Part shown: one piece after another, positions 59,872 through 64,000 of the stretch | How the letters are laid out: each line of letters opens with the position of its first letter | Position numbering within the stretch: position 1 is the first letter of the stretch | Assembly: GCA_020633235.1 (NCBI GenBank) | Contig: JACKEA010000002.1 | Span: 1,054,001 to 1,118,000, forward strand | DNA length: 64,000 nt | Direction: 5' to 3' | Source of the DNA: Polyangiaceae bacterium | GTDB lineage: Bacteria > Myxococcota_A > Polyangia > Polyangiales > Polyangiaceae | Notes under the pieces: model-generated | The model's database searches: none | Seen by the model: only the letters and a program-made list of their open reading frames with translations | What the model was told of the DNA's origin: nothing | Position numbers and translations under genes: made by a program

Positions 59872-61308
59872 ATGAAGTCCACTCTTGTCATCTTCGGCCT
59901 CGTGCTCCTGGGCTGTAGCCAAAGCAGCGGTAGCTACGATGCCTCCGGCGCGGGCGGCGGCGGTGTGCCCGTCGGCGGAGGGGCGGGCGGAGGCGGGGGC
60001 GGCGCGTTCAACGCTACGGAGGAGTCGGACCGACAGCCGATGGACCAGAGCGACGGAGAGCCGGACCGCGGTCAGCCGCTGAGCACTGGCGCGTGCGATG
60101 GCCTGGACACCGTGGCGCGCGTAGTGGACGCCGTGGTGAGCGACTCCGACGACTCCGCGTCCGCCACTGGCGCGCGCGCGAGCCTCACGGACGGACGCTC
60201 GCCGAGCCCGCTGTCCGTCCGTACTCAGGACTTTCTGAATCTCTACCCGCCCGCGTTGCCCGCAACGGTCGAACCGCTCAGCGTGAGCGTGGACTTGCGC
60301 CCTTCCTTGGTACCGGGCTTTTTCGAGCTGGCGGCGATGGTCCACGCAGCTCCTTCGACGGAACCGCTGCCCCCGCTGGTGGCCGTCGCGCTGCTCGACA
60401 CGTCCAAGGAGTGGGACGACACCATGACGGCGCGAGCGAAGCTGGTGCTCGACGCGCTGTCACCCAAGGTCCAGAGCCTCGCCGTGCTGACGACGGACCC
60501 CTCCGTCGAGCCCGCAACCGATATTGGAGCCCTCTCGCTGAGCACCGGCGGCGATCTGAACGAGGGCCTGACCCGAGCCTATGACATGGCCTTCACGTCC
60601 GGACCGGAAGATGCCACTCGGCGTGTCTTTCTCCTCGGCCCCGGAAGCGGCGACCCGACGAGCTTGGACACCGCCTTCATCAGTGAACGAGCCAGCGCCG
60701 CGGTGCTGCTCCACACGGTCGGTATCGGCAGCCCCGACGCGACGCGCGAGCTTCGCTCCGCCGCCCGCTACGGCCATGGCAGCTACAGCTGGGTGGGCGA
60801 TGCGGAAGACGCCTCCCGCGTGATCGGCGACCGCGTCGATGGGCTGTTTCGCGCGGCCTACACCGACGTGCGGCTGAACCTCACGCTGCCCTGGTACTTC
60901 AGCATCGTGTCGCCGGAGTCGGAACAGACCGTGAGCACCGATCAGGCCCAGCCCCAGAGCCTGGCGGCGGGGGAGACCATGGTGTTCCCCTTCAAGATCG
61001 CCGCGTGCGACGCCACCGTGGTGGACGCCGCGAGCGTGGTGGACGTGTCGCTGAGCGCCACCTCCATGGCCGATGGCGAGCGCAAGACCGTAGCGCTCCA
61101 GAAGTCCCTCGCGGAGCTCGAGAGCGCCGACCACACCGCGCTCCAGAAGGTGATGGTCGTGTATCAGTACGCCGAAGCGTTGAAGACGCTGGATCCGGTG
61201 CGCTTGGCGGCCGCCCGGAGCAGCGCCGAAGATGCCGCCCAGACCGCCACGGATCCCGATCTGACGAAGATCGCGGGGCTCATCGCCCTGCACCCCGCGC
61301 TGCAATAG
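59872..61308 (+). CDS. vWA-like lipoprotein
   Basis: 478 aa from ATG 59872. Lipobox LVLLGCSQ followed by a Gly-rich linker. The central domain has a von-Willebrand-A-like run of strands and helices: VAVALLDTSKEWDDTMTARAKLVLDAL (MIDAS-like DTS, with the third Ser of D-x-S-x-S replaced), LSLSTGGDLNEGLTRAYDMAF and RVFLLGPGSGD. A C-terminal beta domain and helical tail follow. Its weak MIDAS suggests altered or absent metal binding. Last gene of the kinase operon; it abuts the convergent topoisomerase gene exactly. Confidence 0.75.
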   Translation: MKSTLVIFGLVLLGCSQSSGSYDASGAGGGGVPVGGGAGGGGGGAFNATEESDRQPMDQSDGEPDRGQPLSTGACDGLDTVARVVDAVVSDSDDSASATGARASLTDGRSPSPLSVRTQDFLNLYPPALPATVEPLSVSVDLRPSLVPGFFELAAMVHAAPSTEPLPPLVAVALLDTSKEWDDTMTARAKLVLDALSPKVQSLAVLTTDPSVEPATDIGALSLSTGGDLNEGLTRAYDMAFTSGPEDATRRVFLLGPGSGDPTSLDTAFISERASAAVLLHTVGIGSPDATRELRSAARYGHGSYSWVGDAEDASRVIGDRVDGLFRAAYTDVRLNLTLPWYFSIVSPESEQTVSTDQAQPQSLAAGETMVFPFKIAACDATVVDAASVVDVSLSATSMADGERKTVALQKSLAELESADHTALQKVMVVYQYAEALKTLDPVRLAAARSSAEDAAQTATDPDLTKIAGLIALHPALQ

Positions 61309-62421
61309 CTACGGCAAGAACTCCGCCGCGCGCTCGAGCTTCTTGGGCAAGTACTCGTCGATGACGTAGTTCAGCCCCCACTTTGCCAGCGCCTGCTGCT
61401 CCGCACGCACACCCATCGCCAGCATTTGCTCGAAGGCCGCGACCCACTCGGGGTGAGCTCGAAAGAACGGATCGTTCGACAGGGCGTCTTGCGCGCGCTT
61501 CACGTCCACCGCCTGCAACGGGTGCGTGGCGTCTTCCAGGCCGAAGTCGAGGATGTCCTGCGGCGTGACCCCCAGAAAGCGAGCCTTGGGCACCGCGAAG
61601 AATCGATTCACGTGGGCCGAGTTGCCCGATCCCACCTTCAGGGTCCGGTAGATGTTCGCCATCCCGTAGGGGTCGCAGTCCACGAAGCAGTACACCGGCA
61701 CGCCATTCTCTTCGCTCAGGCGGCGGACGAAGCGGCGAGTAGCGCGGCTCGGCACGCCGGCCAGCTCGATCAGGATGCAGTCGTGCTTGCGCCAGAAGCG
61801 GTGGCCCGCAAGGCGCTGGAACATGCCGCCGGTCTCGATGGCCAACACGAACTTCGCGCTCGTTCGGAGCTCCAGATGCTCCACCGAACGCGGCACGGAG
61901 TACCCGCCGCTCCCGAGGCTCGAGCAGTCCACCGTCAGGGTGCCGCCGGTCTCCGGATCGCGCTCGCGGATCAGCAGATTTCCCGCGACGGACCCGCCGT
62001 GCTCCTCCGGGTAGAAGCGGAGCTGCTCGCGGAAGACGCCCTCCCGGGACGCCAGCGCCTCCACGTCGTCCATCACGGCGTCGGACTCGGTCTGCTCGCC
62101 GAAGCGGCAATCCCCCCAGTTCTTGCTGACGTAGTACGCCTCGCGCTTGGTCGCGAAGTCGTCGGTTTCGATCATGCGCTTGGACAGCGCCATGAGCCGC
62201 AGCGTCTGAGCGAAGGTTCGCGCGGTGTTGACGCGCAGCGTGCGCTTCTTGCGCTTGTCACCGATCTGGAAGAAGCCGACGTCCGGGTCGTAGCGCACGT
62301 TGGAGAGCGAGCGCGACGGCACCTCCAAGACCGGTAGACCTCCGTGCTCCGCTCGCTCCAATACCCGCTTGGCGGTGCGCTCGATGAGCTCGACTCCCGG
62401 GTCCTTCTTCTCTCGTGCCAC
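61309..62421 (-). CDS. top6A: DNA topoisomerase VI subunit A (Spo11-like)
   Basis: 370 aa from ATG 62421. The catalytic winged-helix region has ATKREAYYVSKNWG, with the active Tyr in the Y-Y pair near residues 96-97. The Toprim part has LAIETGGMFQRL (Glu) and YCFVDCDPYGMANIYRTL (D-x-D). A helical C-terminus ends the protein. This is the DNA-cleaving subunit of a type IIB topoisomerase. The gene starts three bases after the B-subunit stop, so the two form one unit. Topo VI is archaeal and plant-like and only sporadic in bacteria. Confidence 0.92.
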   Translation of the reverse strand: MAREKKDPGVELIERTAKRVLERAEHGGLPVLEVPSRSLSNVRYDPDVGFFQIGDKRKKRTLRVNTARTFAQTLRLMALSKRMIETDDFATKREAYYVSKNWGDCRFGEQTESDAVMDDVEALASREGVFREQLRFYPEEHGGSVAGNLLIRERDPETGGTLTVDCSSLGSGGYSVPRSVEHLELRTSAKFVLAIETGGMFQRLAGHRFWRKHDCILIELAGVPSRATRRFVRRLSEENGVPVYCFVDCDPYGMANIYRTLKVGSGNSAHVNRFFAVPKARFLGVTPQDILDFGLEDATHPLQAVDVKRAQDALSNDPFFRAHPEWVAAFEQMLAMGVRAEQQALAKWGLNYVIDEYLPKKLERAAEFLP

Positions 62422-62424
62422 GGA

Positions 62425-64000
62425 TCACACCTTGCGTTGGTGGTGGAGGGTTTCATCCAGGCGTTCGACCAGGGCGTCACGCCGGACGTCGTCGATGTCG
62501 AGGATCTCCTGCAACGCCATTCCCACGTGGGGCAGGTAGCGTTCGATATGAGTCCGGCGCTCGAGCTCCCGAGCCAATCGCTGCTGCTTCTTGACGTGGG
62601 TTCTGAGACGGCGCCCGCACTCCCGGAGCGCCAGAGACATCTCGCGCTCGATCTCCGGATACGCCGCCACCGCCTCCTTGGACTCGGAGGTGAAGGGAAC
62701 CCATACGGACGCCACGTGCAGCATCAGCACCATGGCGGCTTGAGGCAGGGAGCCCTTGGGCTGGTTCAGGCCGTAGCTCCGCCAGTTGGTGTCCACCACC
62801 GCCTTGGTCATCACGCAGGCACCTTGTTGGAACAAGAGCGGCACGCGGTTGGCGAAGCGGAGCAGCGTGACGGGTTCACCGGCGTGAGACAGCAGATCCT
62901 CGACTCCGGCGCGGGGGGACTGGAGCTTGACGATGCGCCCGGAGTCGTCGAGCTCGTGCCCACCGCCCGGGCGTCCGTAAGCCAGCCCCACCTCCACCAC
63001 GAAAGGATTTCCGCGGTACACGGCCGGGGGGCGACACACCGCAAGGTAGAGCTCCGCCTCCACCTCCTTGCGGAGCCCCTGAAGCATCAGCTCCTCACCG
63101 ATGGGCACCACGCAGTCCGACGTCGGCGCGCTGATCTTCGTCTTCTGGATGGCTCGATACAGCGCTCCCGCCTGCTTCTTGGCGACGCGACGCGAATAGG
63201 ATCGCGTCGTGAGCCCCCGGTCCGCGCGCTCGATGATCTCCGAAGCGGTTTTGGTACCCACCCGCGAGAACTCCTCCTTGAGGAACTTGCCCAAGCTCTT
63301 GTGCTCGGTGTTCCGCAACATCGCGATCAGGCGACCGAGCTCCACGCCGTGGGGGTGCGGCTTGATCTCGACGGGCAGCGCAGGAAGCCGAGAGGACGAG
63401 CGCTCGAAGGTGACCACGTTCTCGTCGGGATCCACGTAGTGCAAGGTGACGTGGGGGTTAGCGATGGCGGTGAGCTTCAGATACATCTCCACCGAGTGCG
63501 CGCCGCTCCGGTGCTGCGCCTCCATCGTGAGCTCCACGCGCGTTCCGTGCGGCACACGCCAGTCCACCGTCTTTTTGCCATGCAGCTCCGGTCGATTGCG
63601 ATTCGTGTCGATGCTCACCAACACCTGCGAAGCGCGGCGGCGCGAACCGGTGCGAGTGACGATCCGTGCCGGCTTCCCGGTCGTGAGCTGCGCGTACATG
63701 CCCGCCGCGGCGATGCCCATCCCCTGCTGGCCACGGGATTGCGACAGCTTGTGGAACTTCGAGCCGTACAGGAGCTTGCCGAAGATCCTGCCGATCTGGT
63801 CCGGAACGATGCCCGGACCATTGTCCTCCACCGAAACCCGGTACACGCCGGAGCGAACGACACCGATTTCGACCCGGATCTCGGGCAGGACGCCCGCTTC
63901 CTCGCAGGCGTCCAAGGCGTTGTCGACCCCCTCCTTCACCGCGGTGAGCAGGGCCTTGGCCGGTGAGTCGAAACCCAGTAGGTGCCGGTTTTTCAAGAAG
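62425..64000 (-). CDS. top6B: DNA topoisomerase VI subunit B, 5' end beyond the window
   Basis: The visible frame (about 525 aa) continues past position 64000, since the coding strand reads F-L-K-N-R-H-L-L-G-F without a good start; TTG 63996 is only the first possible codon. GHKL ATPase motifs are intact: EGVDNALDACEEAG (N box), VSVEDNGPGI (G1) and SRGQQGMGIAAAG (G2). Later parts form the transducer domain with the conserved Lys region and a charged C-terminus. It dimerises on ATP to drive strand passage by the A2B2 enzyme. Followed three bases later by subunit A. Confidence 0.92.
   Translation of the reverse strand, partial: FLKNRHLLGFDSPAKALLTAVKEGVDNALDACEEAGVLPEIRVEIGVVRSGVYRVSVEDNGPGIVPDQIGRIFGKLLYGSKFHKLSQSRGQQGMGIAAAGMYAQLTTGKPARIVTRTGSRRRASQVLVSIDTNRNRPELHGKKTVDWRVPHGTRVELTMEAQHRSGAHSVEMYLKLTAIANPHVTLHYVDPDENVVTFERSSSRLPALPVEIKPHPHGVELGRLIAMLRNTEHKSLGKFLKEEFSRVGTKTASEIIERADRGLTTRSYSRRVAKKQAGALYRAIQKTKISAPTSDCVVPIGEELMLQGLRKEVEAELYLAVCRPPAVYRGNPFVVEVGLAYGRPGGGHELDDSGRIVKLQSPRAGVEDLLSHAGEPVTLLRFANRVPLLFQQGACVMTKAVVDTNWRSYGLNQPKGSLPQAAMVLMLHVASVWVPFTSESKEAVAAYPEIEREMSLALRECGRRLRTHVKKQQRLARELERRTHIERYLPHVGMALQEILDIDDVRRDALVERLDETLHHQRKV

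Overview
The window looks like a chromosomal segment of a high-GC, predatory or soil deltaproteobacterium-type organism (Myxococcota, probably Polyangia). The inference rests on very high G+C, many lipoproteins with Gly-rich linkers after the lipobox, Hanks-type Ser/Thr kinases next to PEGA-type secreted proteins, a PknK-like kinase/AAA/TPR giant, a sigma-54 enhancer-binding-type regulator and Cys-rich surface proteins. No rRNA, tRNA or CRISPR array was recognised. The species cannot be named from the sequence.

Region 1 (about 0.6-13.8 kb) is the outstanding part: an expanded His-Xaa-Ser (Hxs) peptide-modification island. A tightly packed minus-strand operon runs from a Tat-signal protein (6692) through two HxsD-like small proteins, the radical SAM maturase HxsB, a 97-residue precursor HxsA with 12 H-x-S triplets, radical SAM HxsC, and two further radical SAM enzymes (ending at 600). 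Just upstream are a small membrane protein and an HTTM-like membrane protein (frameshifted here), a divergent [2Fe-2S] ferredoxin with a large unassigned C-terminal domain, two more radical SAM genes, and a divergent protein with the HExxH signature of alpha-ketoglutarate-dependent peptide beta-hydroxylases. In total there are six radical SAM enzymes, one ferredoxin and one hydroxylase around one repetitive peptide. The inferred working model is that HxsD/HxsB/HxsC recognise and modify the H-x-S repeats, the ferredoxin supplies electrons, and the extra radical SAM enzymes and hydroxylase tailor the product.

Region 2 (13.8-31 kb) has four 160-bp tandem repeats abutting a GxxExxY gene, an FG-GAP lipoprotein, an AmpG-like transporter, PEGA and coiled-coil membrane proteins, a CBS protein, a DUF434 protein, an esterase, a somatomedin-B-like lipoprotein, a kinase-like/aminotransferase gene pair, and a divergent pirin/LysR pair.

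Region 3 (31-55 kb) holds an M1-type metallopeptidase lipoprotein, a lipoprotein with a possible clan-CD protease core and a lamin-tail domain, an AAA+ regulator lacking GAFTGA, a two-domain sulfatase-modifying-factor lipoprotein, CBS and Nudix proteins, a 1268-aa kinase/ATPase, an Ap4A phosphorylase-like protein overlapping a SNF2 helicase, a CbiX-like protein behind a strong hairpin, an MFS transporter, an HhH protein and a large membrane protein with a discoidin-like domain.

Region 4 (55-64 kb) contains a Nudix hydrolase, an apparent operon of a Ser/Thr kinase followed by secreted PEGA-like, Cys-rich and vWA-like proteins, then topoisomerase VI subunits A and B; B runs off the right edge.

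Genes are very closely packed. Convergent genes often abut or overlap by a few bases. A family of GGCGCGA-N6-TCGCGCC hairpins preceded by a TTGTTGGT-like motif sits at several gene 3' ends, and two copies bracket the core of the Hxs island in inverted orientation. Gene-free stretches over 300 bases: only 13801-14519, which holds the 160-bp tandem repeats.
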